DNA of 64,000 nt from an uncultured Thermomicrobiales bacterium (GTDB lineage Bacteria > Chloroflexota > Chloroflexia > Thermomicrobiales > UBA6265). The stretch is from positions 15,197-79,196 of the forward strand of contig CADCWI010000059.1 in NCBI GenBank assembly GCA_902806355.1. Direction: 5' to 3'. How positions within the stretch are numbered: the stretch's first letter is position 1; each line of letters opens with the position of its first letter. Of this stretch, positions 7,754 to 15,862 are shown piece by piece. The translations under genes were made by a program, and so were the position numbers. The notes beneath the pieces were generated by a model. The model worked only from the letters and a program-made list of their open reading frames with translations. It searched no databases and was not told the origin of the DNA.

Positions 7754-8593
7754 GTGACAAACATTGATATCGATACCTCATCGAAGGTCTTCGTCTACCA
7801 CGCAGCGACCATGGCAGACGCCGCTGATGGAGCCGTGGAGCACATGACGCGGTCGTTATCCGCGCACCCTCTCCTGGTCCCGTCGACGCTCGACCAGGGG
7901 GATTCCCTCGTGGGCGCGGTGCAGCGAGGTTTTCGAGCGCGATCCGTGGCGTCGTCTGTGGTGGTTCCTGAGCATTCGATCCGCCTGGGTACCGGTGTGC
8001 TGTCCCGACAGCGCCCAGTGTGGAAGGGGGCCCGCCTGGCCCTGCCCGACAAGCCTTATCACGAGGTGCTGCTGCCGGCCCGGTTGCTGGAAGCGGACGC
8101 CGTGATCTTTGTCACCTACGTCAACGCCGTCGCTCGAACGGGACCGTTCCAGCTCGACCTGCTGTCACGATACCTGCGTCCTCGCCACCGCTTGCGGCAG
8201 CTGGTCGATCCCGATCGAGCCGGTCTGGCGGCGGAAGTCAATCTGGCGTTGCAACCCGGATGGTGCATTGTTGGGTGCGACGTGCCGCCTGGAATCGTCG
8301 CGATCACCCGCGACCGGATTGCTGGCGAGCTGATTGCGTTATGCCTGGCGGAGCGGTTCTTCGACCGCCGAGTCGAGTTCGCGAGTCCCTGGGAGGATCG
8401 GGTGGTGCAACGAGCCACCGAACTGGAGCTCGGGGCACGCACCCCGGGGGAGATCTGGATCGACATCATGGGTGAGGCGATGGATACGCGGGAAGGAGAT
8501 GCCGTACGTGCGATCGTCGCGTTGGTCCGGGAGAGAATTGGCATCGTGAGTGGTGAATCAACGGGTGTAGCCGATGATTCCCGGCCAGTATGA
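7754..8593 (+). CDS. uncharacterised protein, weak DUF362-like pattern
   Basis: About 280 residues, no signal peptide and no membrane segment. The sequence has alternating strand/helix patterns. LLEADAVIFVTYVNAV and the later NLALQPGWCIVGCDVPPG followed by AGELIALCLAERFF faintly recall DUF362-type proteins, where a similar order of segments precedes a binding site. The characteristic KTH segment is not obvious, so I would not rest a function on it. The frame is open from 7676; I prefer GTG at 7754 because the region before it contains an inverted repeat around GCCGGC and looks non-coding. ATG at 7811 is another option. Confidence 0.6.
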   Translation: MTNIDIDTSSKVFVYHAATMADAADGAVEHMTRSLSAHPLLVPSTLDQGDSLVGAVQRGFRARSVASSVVVPEHSIRLGTGVLSRQRPVWKGARLALPDKPYHEVLLPARLLEADAVIFVTYVNAVARTGPFQLDLLSRYLRPRHRLRQLVDPDRAGLAAEVNLALQPGWCIVGCDVPPGIVAITRDRIAGELIALCLAERFFDRRVEFASPWEDRVVQRATELELGARTPGEIWIDIMGEAMDTREGDAVRAIVALVRERIGIVSGESTGVADDSRPV

Positions 8594-9012
8594 TCGGGCA
8601 GTGTGACATCAAAGGAACGAGTTGTTCCGAAGTTGAATCCAAACGCACGATTTGTGCGTTGGTTCTGATAGGATAGGTTTCGAGACTGGGCTCTTTGTAA
8701 AGCACGAATGGAGACACGAGTGCAGTTCCCGTTCATCAAACGATTGCTCGAATGGCTTGCGTCGAACGCCCCTTCGCCGCGACCTGAACCGGTGAGGGTT
8801 CCCGTTCGCATCGACCGATCTGGTCGCTGACAGAATTCCTGTCGATGGCGTTGCATGGGATGCAACGCAGAGTTGCCATGCGTTCACCGATCCTCCTGAA
8901 GGGCATCGGATGTTGTGTCCCCAATTCTCGAGTCCTTGTGGTGCGTGAAGAAGCTTGTTCACCCCCTGGAACTCGCGTTGATTCCATGACGTGGTCCTTT
9001 CCGTTGCGTGGA
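8594..9012. other. gap with two small hairpins and one tiny open frame
   Basis: Two short perfect inverted repeats lie close together: GGAAC/GTTCC at 8614-8628, and AACGCAC-gattt-GTGCGTT at 8642-8660. The second could be an operator or a weak hairpin. A 40-residue frame (8708-8830) follows. The rest up to the phospholipase D lipoprotein start at 9013 shows nothing I recognise. Confidence 0.4.
8708..8830 (+). CDS. possible small protein (40 aa), unknown
   Basis: An ATG frame starting METRVQFPFIKRLLEWL. It has an amphipathic N-terminal helix followed by a Pro/Arg-rich tail. It begins ~50 bases after the 7-bp inverted repeat at 8642-8660, which could control it. No convincing ribosome-binding site precedes the ATG, so this is tentative. 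The composition (Phe/Ile/Leu/Trp helix, basic tail) could suit a membrane-surface peptide. Confidence 0.22.
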   Translation: METRVQFPFIKRLLEWLASNAPSPRPEPVRVPVRIDRSGR

Positions 9013-10053
9013 ATGGAAACATCGCCGTCCTCAAGCCTCAATCGATGTGGACTGGCGGTTGTCGTTGTTATCATCCTGAGCGGATGCTCCCCTTCTTCGT
9101 TCTCGCCGGATCAGGACAACCTTGTTGAAGATTGCCTGCGGGCGCTGCCAAAGCCCGCAGTTGCTACTGGCGTCTTCGTGCAACCCGAAGATGGCCGTGA
9201 GCCCGTGCTGGACGACCTGACCGCCGCCGAATGCACGATCGATATTTCGATCTATCTGCTGTCGGATGACGAGATCATTGCTTCCCTGGGAGCGGCGGTG
9301 GACCGGGGAGTCCGCGTGCGGGTCATGCTCGAGGAGCACCCGTTCGGCGGTGGCGGAAGTCATAATGAGGACGCGAAGAAGATCGCGGACGATGGCGCTG
9401 AGGTCCGCTGGTCCGGTTCGACGATTCGCTTTTCCCATGCCAAGTTCGCTGTCATCGATGAGCGGGTCGCGTTGATCCTGAACCAAAACCTGACGACGGC
9501 ATCGTTCACCGGGAACCGGGAGTTCGGCGTGGTCACGAGTGACCCGGCGATCGTTGAAGCAACGCAGGAGATCTTCGAGCGAGACTGGGTACACGAGTCA
9601 CCCCCCGATGTCCAACCTCCGCTCATCATGAGTCCGGCCAATAGCCGGGCCCGATACCTGGAACTGATCGGCAGTGCCTCCCGGTCGATCGACTTCTACG
9701 CGGAAGTGATCCGGGATCCGGAGATCATCTCCGCTCTTGGGAATGCCGAGCGACGAGGTGTCACGGTGCGGATGATCATCGACGACACGCTCGACGAGGA
9801 TGATCAGGATTCCGCTTCCCGGCTCTCCGACCAGGGCGTCGATATCAGGCTGGCGGGACATGTCTATATCCACGCCAAGCTGATGGTGATCGACGAAGCG
9901 GTAGCGATTGTAGGGTCCCAGAACTTCACGGCGACGTCGCTGGACGACAATCGCGAATTGGCGGTGGAGGTGACCGATCCATTCGGTCTTGCCCGCTGCC
10001 TGGCCGTGTACGAACGTGACTGGATTCGCTCGGCACCGGGTATCCCGTCCTGA
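9013..10053 (+). CDS. phospholipase D-like lipoprotein with two HKD motifs
   Basis: A 346-residue exported protein. The N-terminal hydrophobic stretch ends in ILSGC, a lipobox, so the mature protein should be lipid-anchored on the outer face of the membrane. Two PLD repeats follow, each with HxKxxxxD: SHAKFAVID near residue 145 and IHAKLMVID near residue 287. Each is followed by an N-Q-N-(L/F)-T stretch that completes the HKD site. Enzymes with this layout hydrolyse or transfer phosphodiesters of phospholipids or nucleic acids through a phosphohistidine. The start is ATG 9013, chosen because it gives a normal-length lipoprotein signal; an in-frame ATG at 8986 is possible. Substrate unknown. 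Confidence 0.88.
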   Translation: METSPSSSLNRCGLAVVVVIILSGCSPSSFSPDQDNLVEDCLRALPKPAVATGVFVQPEDGREPVLDDLTAAECTIDISIYLLSDDEIIASLGAAVDRGVRVRVMLEEHPFGGGGSHNEDAKKIADDGAEVRWSGSTIRFSHAKFAVIDERVALILNQNLTTASFTGNREFGVVTSDPAIVEATQEIFERDWVHESPPDVQPPLIMSPANSRARYLELIGSASRSIDFYAEVIRDPEIISALGNAERRGVTVRMIIDDTLDEDDQDSASRLSDQGVDIRLAGHVYIHAKLMVIDEAVAIVGSQNFTATSLDDNRELAVEVTDPFGLARCLAVYERDWIRSAPGIPS

Positions 10054-10134
10054 CCTCCAGCAAGGCTGAAGGCACGTCTGCGGTTTGCTCCGAACCCCAA
10101 TAAAGATTCCCTCACAATCGATCTTGAAACAGGC

Positions 10135-10164
10135 TTGACAACGTCTCAGGTGTACGGATATAGT
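10135..10164 (+). promoter_or_regulatory. sigma-70-type promoter TTGACA-N18-TATAGT
   Basis: A perfect -35 hexamer at 10135-10140 and a near-consensus -10 at 10159-10164, 18 bases apart. Transcription would start near 10171. No protein-coding gene follows in the expected range; the hairpin terminator at 10337-10359 does, pointing to an RNA product. Confidence 0.7.
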
Positions 10165-10173
10165 GTTCGTACA
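10151..10173. promoter_or_regulatory. inverted repeat TGTACG-N11-CGTACA overlapping the -10 box
   Basis: Perfect 6-base arms at 10151-10156 and 10168-10173 bracket the -10 hexamer of the promoter at 10135. This is a typical position for a repressor operator. A related palindrome, TGTACGTACA, lies upstream of the recombinase gene at 29008-29017. Confidence 0.45.
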
Positions 10174-10359
10174 GTCCCGAAGGGCTGGGAGCAAGACGGT
10201 TTTCACTTGGGCCAGGAAAGTCGGTCGGAGCTGCGGGGCTCGGGCCACCAACGGAACTGGGACAAGGTGCGGAGGCAGATCGGCACGCGTTGCGGGGCGT
10301 CGTGTCGCTTCACTTCCGGACACGAGAAGCGATCTTTCCCGGTCATTCGGGACTTTTTT
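10171..10359 (+). ncRNA. candidate structured non-coding RNA (~189 nt), family unknown
   Basis: The segment runs from a near-consensus promoter to a hairpin plus T6 terminator and encodes no protein I recognise. Its ends are complementary: AGTCCCGA (10173-10180) pairs with TCGGGACT (10347-10354). A second long helix can form between GGCCAGGAAAG (10210-10220) and CTTTCCCGGTC (10334-10344), with one mismatch. Internal hairpins include TCGTGTC/GACACGA (10300-10325), which competes with TCGCTTC/GAAGCGA (10305-10332). Length and closed ends suit a 6S-like regulator, but the branched folding is not the simple rod of 6S. I see none of the conserved RNase P, tmRNA or SRP RNA motifs. Existence is moderately supported; identity is open. 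Confidence 0.5.
10337..10359 (+). terminator. intrinsic terminator of the candidate RNA
   Basis: TCCCG/CGGGA stem with a six-base loop, followed by C and six T residues. The right arm also takes part in the end-to-end pairing of the candidate RNA, so the terminator hairpin and the closing helix are alternative folds. Confidence 0.65.
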
Positions 10360-10947
10360 GTGCCTGGCTCATCGCTGGCGCGGCGAAATGCGCGGTAGAC
10401 CATCTCCGCGGGGGTTCGTCGATCCTTGGCGGCAAGGGGACATCCACATCGATCGTTGCCAGTCGTGGACATCGAGACTTACGGCACAATCGGTCGCAGC
10501 CCGAAGATGCCTCGAGGCCGAGGGAGACGGATCGAAGAAGCCAGGAGTCTTGCGCACTTCGGGAGGCGAGATTGCCAGAAAACATCCAGAATTCTCGTAA
10601 TTCGCAGTCCACTGCTCCTTTGGTAACCCAGCAATTCTGTCGCTGGCCTGGCCGCCGATGACTTCTGCCTCCCCGTGGTTCATAAAGGGGAGCATACGGC
10701 CCAACGCGCATGTCGGGTCAGTGACAGACACTCAGTACCCGTGTCGATCAGGCTGAGATATGGCTGAACACCGGCTTGCGTGTCATGGGTATTGCTCCCC
10801 TCCGATCTCCTGATGGACTGCATGATCGATACGGGGCTCTAGCCCAGACCTGAATCGTCGGGTCTGATGTGGATCGAGTGGTGGTGTCGGCCATGTGGCG
10901 TTCTGGGGTCCGGATCGGTCTGCTGTTCGGCACGGTGGGGAGAGGGT
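10360..10947. other. ~590-base gap, no gene recognised
   Basis: Several short open frames exist on both strands but all have atypical composition and no known relatives. The only local structure I see is CTCCCC/GGGGAG with a 12-base loop near 10670-10695. The promoter of the gene at 10948 should lie at the right end of the gap. Confidence 0.4.
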
Positions 10948-11442
10948 ATGAAGAAAGTCCTGCTGATAGTCCTTGCGGTCTTGCTGATCGGCGCCGGCAT
11001 CATGGCCTCCGCGATGCCGTGGCAGGGTGTCATGGATCGTGTCAAGGGGGAGGAGCAGAGCTCCGCACAGAGTCAGGGGCAGAACCAGAGTGGTCGGGTC
11101 ATCCCTGTCGCCGCCGTCAAGTACTCCGACGGGGACAGTGTCGAACCCGATTTGCCATGCGAGTTCCTGAGCGGTAGCGGTCCCGGGGCGCGACTTTCCA
11201 GCCAGGTCGTCATCACCGACCAGGCGGGTGCGATCGTCGGCATGAGCCGGCTCGAGGGTGGCATGTGGGTGCGGAACACCACCGACGACCGGTTGGAGTG
11301 CATTATCGAAACAGCAATCAGTGTTCCGGACAGTGCCTTCTACACGATCCATCTGGACGATGAGCGATACAGGACATTGAGCGCCCAGGACTTTCCGCTT
11401 GCCAACCCATTGACGGTGTTGGATGGAGGATGGATAGACTGA
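10948..11442 (+). CDS. membrane-anchored or exported hypothetical protein
   Basis: A 164-residue protein of unknown function. It starts MKKVLLIVLAVLLIGAG, a classic uncleaved anchor or signal, followed by a Gln/Ser-rich linker (EEQSSAQSQGQNQSG) and an extracytoplasmic domain of about 110 residues with two cysteines (DLPCEF, LECIIE) that could form a disulphide. ATG 10948 follows GGGGAGAGGG. No lipobox. A hairpin terminator lies at 11633, before the tRNA. Neighbours give no hint of function. Confidence 0.7.
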   Translation: MKKVLLIVLAVLLIGAGIMASAMPWQGVMDRVKGEEQSSAQSQGQNQSGRVIPVAAVKYSDGDSVEPDLPCEFLSGSGPGARLSSQVVITDQAGAIVGMSRLEGGMWVRNTTDDRLECIIETAISVPDSAFYTIHLDDERYRTLSAQDFPLANPLTVLDGGWID

Positions 11443-11632
11443 AACAGCCAGGGCCGATCGGGAACCTGATTGAACATTCGTCCTATCCACGACCACAGGA
11501 AATGGACCTACAAGATGGACTCCGCAGGGGGGCCCGACAAGGAGTTGCCATCCCGATGATGGAAGAGATAACCGGCAGTTGGCGGCTCCGCAGCGTCGAA
11601 ATCCTTCGCGGTACGGCGGGCCTTAAATAGCG

Positions 11633-11660
11633 AAACCGCCCACACCTTTGGGTGGTTTTG
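11633..11660. terminator. hairpin terminator between hypothetical gene and tRNA-Glu
   Basis: AAACCGCCC pairs with GGGTGGTTT (one G-U) across eight bases, with a T-run on the plus side. It works best for the plus strand but is placed to act on the minus-strand tRNA transcript as well (one A-C mismatch there). Confidence 0.6.
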
Positions 11661-11666
11661 TATCCT

Positions 11667-11743
11667 TGGTAGCGCATAGGGGATTCGAACCCCTGATCTC
11701 CGCCTTGAGAGGGCGGTGTCCTAGGCCGCTAGACGAATGCGCC
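11667..11743 (-). tRNA. tRNA-Glu (anticodon CTC)
   Basis: A complete cloverleaf on the minus strand. The acceptor stem GGCGCAT pairs with ATGCGCT (G-U at the first pair). The anticodon arm is CCGCC-CTCTCAA-GGCGG with anticodon CTC for GAG codons, and the T arm is AGGGG-TTCGAAT-CCCCT. The 3' CCA is encoded (TGG at 11667-11669 on the plus strand). Confidence 0.95.
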
Positions 11744-11847
11744 GCACACCGGCAATGAGATTACCATAGGTCGCGGGGTGGATGCACGATCCCTTTCGGC
11801 AAGCTGCAATCCTCGCCGCTACGCTGATGGGGCTGTCAGCGATTGAC

Positions 11848-12492
11848 TCATGGCGCGAGACGTTCGAGCACCCAATGGCCGTCTTCCTGGCGATAGCGGA
11901 GCCGATCGTGAAGGCGGTCCGGTCGCCCCTGCCAGAACTCGTACATCGTGGGAGTAACCCGGTATCCCCCCCAGTTGCCGGGCCGTGCGATCGGTTCTCC
12001 TTCGGCGATGCGAGCCTCGGTCTCCGCCCTGCGCCCCTCAAGCCAAGCGCGGCTATCGATCACTTCGCTTTGCGGTGAGATCGCCGCGCCGATCTGGCTG
12101 CCAACAGGCCGCGAATGAAAGTAGGCGTCCGATTCCTGGGGGCTGGTCCTGGCCGCCGAGCCGGTGATCCTCACCTGACGCTCATGTGACGGCCAATAGA
12201 AGAGCAGCGCTACCACGGGGTTGTGGGCAATCTCTCTCCCCTTCTGACTGTCATAGTTGGAGAAGAACACCAGGCCTGACTCGTCAGCGCCCTTGAGCAA
12301 CACCGTCCGGGAGGACGGCACGTCATCGTCCCCAACCGTCGAAAGGATCATGGCGTTTGCCTCGATGGCCCCCGAGCTCCGGACCTCCTCCAGCCACTGG
12401 TTGAAGAGGGAGAAGGGAACGATTCCGGCGTTGCCTTCGTCGAGCATGCCAAGCGCATACGTCTTTCGCAATTGCTGAAGACTATCTGTCAT
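11848..12492 (-). CDS. pdxH: pyridoxamine/pyridoxine 5'-phosphate oxidase
   Basis: A 214-residue FMN enzyme, the normal length for PdxH. It oxidises pyridoxamine or pyridoxine phosphate to pyridoxal phosphate in the last step of vitamin B6 synthesis and salvage. SSRTVLLKG and FFSNYDSQKG form the FMN phosphate site, SRPVGSQIGA is a family signature, and the C-terminus (WQGRPDRLHDR, WVLERLAP) carries the substrate-binding arginine and ends as PdxH proteins do. The frame stays open upstream to 12636, but ATG 12490-12492 follows GGAG at a normal distance and restores the usual N-terminus. Runs toward the tRNA-Glu gene. Confidence 0.93.
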   Translation of the reverse strand: MTDSLQQLRKTYALGMLDEGNAGIVPFSLFNQWLEEVRSSGAIEANAMILSTVGDDDVPSSRTVLLKGADESGLVFFSNYDSQKGREIAHNPVVALLFYWPSHERQVRITGSAARTSPQESDAYFHSRPVGSQIGAAISPQSEVIDSRAWLEGRRAETEARIAEGEPIARPGNWGGYRVTPTMYEFWQGRPDRLHDRLRYRQEDGHWVLERLAP

Positions 12493-12698
12493 GATCTCCA
12501 TCGCATCGTAATTGCGTCCCAGGAACCAGGAGCGCGCTTGGAGCCCGTTGAGTTGGTTTGCATGGCCATGGCCGACGGGGCAGAAGCATCTCTTGGGTCC
12601 CGCCTGATTGCGAGACTCCTTGATAATAGGCGACACTCAAATGGTCGGTCGAACGATTATCCGGCAGCTCCCATTCCGCTCAACAGAGGAGCCTCATC

Positions 12699-13325
12699 GT
12701 GGCATCGTCCCCATCCGCGCTTGGTGTATCGATTGTGGACAGAACCCGACACGTACTGCGTGTGACGTGTGGCATCGTCGCCTGTGCGGCATTTGTACTG
12801 CTTCCGTCGGCAGGGTCCGGCCAGGTGCAGGTCCCTGGTTCGCCGGCATGCCCGCTGGAACCCGTCACGCTGCCACTCTTTGACGCCACACCGGCCGCAA
12901 TCATCGCCGCGACCCCGGCATCGAATCCCGTGAATGCCAGCGCGGATACTACCCTGGACGCGGCTACCATCGAGACCGCGATCGAGGCGATCGTCAACTG
13001 CATCGCATCGAGCGACCCAGCCCTGCGGTATGCGGTGTTCACGGATCGCTATCTCGCTGAGCAGCTCGCCGATCCCGACCGGACATACCAGCCGGCATTC
13101 GAGCAACTCCTCGATTCAGGTGTCAGCACGGACGCGCCTCAATACGCCATCGAGGCGATCGAGCAACCCGCACCTCTCGGTGATGGGCGCGTCAGCGTCG
13201 TCGTCACCCTGTCTGCCGATGGCACGCAGTACCGCGACCGCCTCGTCCTGGCGGAGGTTGATGGCACATGGCTGATCGACGAGGTGGAGTTGATCGAACC
13301 AGCGACGCCGGAAGCCGGGTCATGA
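12699..13325 (+). CDS. exported hypothetical protein (NTF2/SnoaL-like size and pattern)
   Basis: 208 residues with an N-terminal hydrophobic signal (GIVACAAFVLLPSAGSG) after a short basic segment. The mature part carries an Ala/Thr/Pro-rich linker and a C-terminal domain of ~120 residues: helices around IETAIEAIVNCIASSDPA, then antiparallel strands ending LAEVDGTWLIDEVELI. That ending is typical of the cone-shaped NTF2-like fold in extracytoplasmic lipoproteins of this group. Start GTG 12699 follows GAGG. It ends 66 bases before the pyruvate dehydrogenase gene and may share its transcript. The fold assignment is inference. Confidence 0.7.
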   Translation: MASSPSALGVSIVDRTRHVLRVTCGIVACAAFVLLPSAGSGQVQVPGSPACPLEPVTLPLFDATPAAIIAATPASNPVNASADTTLDAATIETAIEAIVNCIASSDPALRYAVFTDRYLAEQLADPDRTYQPAFEQLLDSGVSTDAPQYAIEAIEQPAPLGDGRVSVVVTLSADGTQYRDRLVLAEVDGTWLIDEVELIEPATPEAGS

Positions 13326-13391
13326 GTGCCCGAACATGCAGTCTTGGCGCCGGGAGCGGCGACACGGCCCGTCAGTGAGGGGAGCGATCAG

Positions 13392-15812
13392 ATGGTAACG
13401 ATGCGGCAGGTGCCCCCAAGGGGCGAAGATGAAGGCATCGGGCTTGGCCCTGATGATCTGGAGACGCTTCAGGAGATCGAGCGACGCGTTCTCTGGCTGT
13501 CGACGCTTATGGTCCACCATGCCAACAACGTGCGGCAGAATCCAGACAAGCCGACCAAAGTTGGAGGACACCAGGCAAGCTCGGCATCCGTCGTGACGAT
13601 CCTGACCGCCCTCTACTTTCATTTCCTGCGTGCCGGCGACCGGCTCTCGGTGAAGCCGCACGCGTCGCCTGTGTTCCATGCTTGCCAGTACCTGCTCGGC
13701 AATCTTGACCGCGCCTATCTCACAACCCTGCGCGAGTTTGGTGGGCTCCAGTCCTATCCGTCACGGACCAAGGATCCGGATCCCGTCGACTTCTCGACCG
13801 GTTCGGTGGGTCTCGGTGCAGTGGCGCCCGTGTTCGCCGCGCTCGCGAGCAAGTATGCGGAGCTCAAGTTCGGCTCGGTGACCTCGAACCGGTTCATCGC
13901 CCTGATGGGCGATGCCGAGCTGGACGAAGGCAACGTCTGGGAGACGGTCGCCGAAGAGGCGATCCAGGGTCTCGGAAACGTGATCTGGATCGTCGACCTC
14001 AACCGGCAGAGTCTCGATCGCGTCATCCCGGGGATCAAGGCCGCACGGCTCAAGCGATTGTTTGCCGGAGCCGGATGGCATGTCCTGGAAGCGAAGTACG
14101 GCACCTCGCTCGAATCGGTAATGGAGAGCCCGAAGGGAGAGGCGCTCCGGGACCGCATCGACGCAATGTCGAACGAGGAGTACCAGTCGCTGATCCGCGT
14201 CGCCGACGGGTCGGACCTGCGCCGCCGCCTCGCCGACGTCGCCGACCGGTCGCGGCACAGCGACATCCTGGCATCGGTTGCGGACATTCCGGACGAGCAT
14301 CTGCAAACCCTCGTTGGCAATCTCGGCGGTCATGACCTGCCCAAGCTGATCCAGGTCCTCAACGAGGCGGACCGGATCGATGACGCCCCGGTGGTGATCT
14401 TCGCCTACACGGTCAAGGGCTATGGACTCGCATTCGCGGGTGATCCGCTCAACCATTCGCAGTTGTTGACCAATACGCAGATCCAAGAGCTCCTGGCAGA
14501 GTTCGGGATACCTGAAACAGACCCATGGACGGCGTTCCCCGGTGACTCGGAAGCAGGGAGGTGGTGCGGTGCGGCTGCCCAACGGCAGGCGGATACGCAG
14601 CCATCGGTGGAGCTTTCGGCTCACGACGTTCCGTCCAACATCGAGGTCCGCCATCCCAACCAGACGTCGACACAGGAGGCCTTTGGTCGCACGCTGCTGC
14701 GAATCGGTGAGTTGCCGAATATCGGGGAGCGTGTCGTAACGATGTCGCCTGACGTTGCGACATCGACGCACCTGGCCGGATGGATCAACAAGTCCGGCGT
14801 CTTCGCCTTGGACGAGGCTCAGGATTTCGAGGCTGGCGCCCAGCGGATGCTGCGCTGGAAACCGTCTCCACAGGGCCAGCATATCGAGCTCGGTATCTCG
14901 GAAATGAACCTGTTCATGGCGCTCAGCCAGTTTGGGTTGACCCAGGAGCTGTCCGGGCAGCCGCTGATCCCTATCGGTACTGTCTACGATCCGTTCGTCT
15001 GTCGCGGGCTCGATGCTCTGATCTACAGCCTCTACATCCAGTCCAAGATGATTTTCGCCGGGACCCCGGCGGGCGTATCCCTAAGCCCGGAGGGAGGGGC
15101 GCACCAGAGCACGGTGACGCCATCACTTGGGATCGAACTACCGAACCTCCTGTTCTATGAGCCGGCGTTCGCGCGCGAAGTGGACTGGGTGCTGCTCGAA
15201 GCGCTCCGGCAATGTTGCGATCGTGAGCATGGCCTGTCGACCTACCTGCGCCTGTCGACAAAGCCGATCGATCAGAAGCTCATGGCGGAACCCCTTGAGC
15301 GCTTCGGCAACGACGATCTGCGGCGACAGGTCCTGGCTGGCGGCTACCGCCTGGTCGATCGAACGTTGAGCTCACCTGACCTTGGCGACCAGGATGTCGT
15401 CCACATCGTCGCGGGGGGCATCATGGTGCCGGAAGCGGTCGAGGCGGCGCATCGGCTCCACGAAGAAGGGGTCGCGGCAAACGTGATCAACGTCACCAGC
15501 GTCAACCGGCTCTACGACGCGGTGCGGACCGCCCGGCGAACCCAGCTGCGTGACGCCCATGCCCCGCTGGATCTCGGCGTGCTCGAGACGCTCATCCCCG
15601 CCAATGAACGGCGTGCACCGATCGTTACGGTACAGGACGGCGCATCCCACTCCATGTCGTTCCTGGGCAGTGTCTGGGGTGTTCCGGTCGTGCCGCTCGG
15701 TGTGGACGAGTTTGGCCAATCGGGCGCTCGCCAGGCGCTCTATCATCAGGTGGGCATCGACGCTGATCAGATCTTCAATGCGGGACTGCTCGCCCTTGAC
15801 CTGGTGCAGTAA
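13392..15812 (+). CDS. pyruvate dehydrogenase E1 component, homodimeric/transketolase-like type
   Basis: An ~806-residue thiamine-diphosphate enzyme resembling the AceE family, predicted to decarboxylate pyruvate and acetylate a lipoyl carrier. The diphosphate motif reads GDAELDEGN...WIVDLNRQS. N-terminal LMVHHANNV, GGHQASSAS and the PVDFSTGSVGLG segment are characteristic of this family. A central region with APVVIFAYTVKGYG follows, then the pyrimidine-binding domain (ELGISEMNLFMAL) and a C-terminal transketolase domain. It is slightly shorter than E. coli AceE. ATG 13392 follows GAGGGGAG; an in-frame GTG at 13326, directly after the previous stop, is possible. No E2 or E3 gene lies in this window, so its partners must be encoded elsewhere. 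Confidence 0.88.
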   Translation: MVTMRQVPPRGEDEGIGLGPDDLETLQEIERRVLWLSTLMVHHANNVRQNPDKPTKVGGHQASSASVVTILTALYFHFLRAGDRLSVKPHASPVFHACQYLLGNLDRAYLTTLREFGGLQSYPSRTKDPDPVDFSTGSVGLGAVAPVFAALASKYAELKFGSVTSNRFIALMGDAELDEGNVWETVAEEAIQGLGNVIWIVDLNRQSLDRVIPGIKAARLKRLFAGAGWHVLEAKYGTSLESVMESPKGEALRDRIDAMSNEEYQSLIRVADGSDLRRRLADVADRSRHSDILASVADIPDEHLQTLVGNLGGHDLPKLIQVLNEADRIDDAPVVIFAYTVKGYGLAFAGDPLNHSQLLTNTQIQELLAEFGIPETDPWTAFPGDSEAGRWCGAAAQRQADTQPSVELSAHDVPSNIEVRHPNQTSTQEAFGRTLLRIGELPNIGERVVTMSPDVATSTHLAGWINKSGVFALDEAQDFEAGAQRMLRWKPSPQGQHIELGISEMNLFMALSQFGLTQELSGQPLIPIGTVYDPFVCRGLDALIYSLYIQSKMIFAGTPAGVSLSPEGGAHQSTVTPSLGIELPNLLFYEPAFAREVDWVLLEALRQCCDREHGLSTYLRLSTKPIDQKLMAEPLERFGNDDLRRQVLAGGYRLVDRTLSSPDLGDQDVVHIVAGGIMVPEAVEAAHRLHEEGVAANVINVTSVNRLYDAVRTARRTQLRDAHAPLDLGVLETLIPANERRAPIVTVQDGASHSMSFLGSVWGVPVVPLGVDEFGQSGARQALYHQVGIDADQIFNAGLLALDLVQ

Positions 15813-15862
15813 CGCGATCCCGGATCAAGCGCGGTACGGGACCCATCCTCGAACCGACCGAT

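Noticed and set aside
10171..10359. Candidate RNA as RNase P RNA
   Set aside because: CCAGGAAAGTC resembles part of the P4 strand, but the conserved later blocks and the ~350-nt length of RNase P RNA are missing.
10163..10600. 145-codon plus frame overlapping the candidate RNA
   Set aside because: No ribosome-binding site, Arg/Gly/Ser-rich sequence typical of G+C-rich non-coding DNA, and it runs straight through a terminator with T6.
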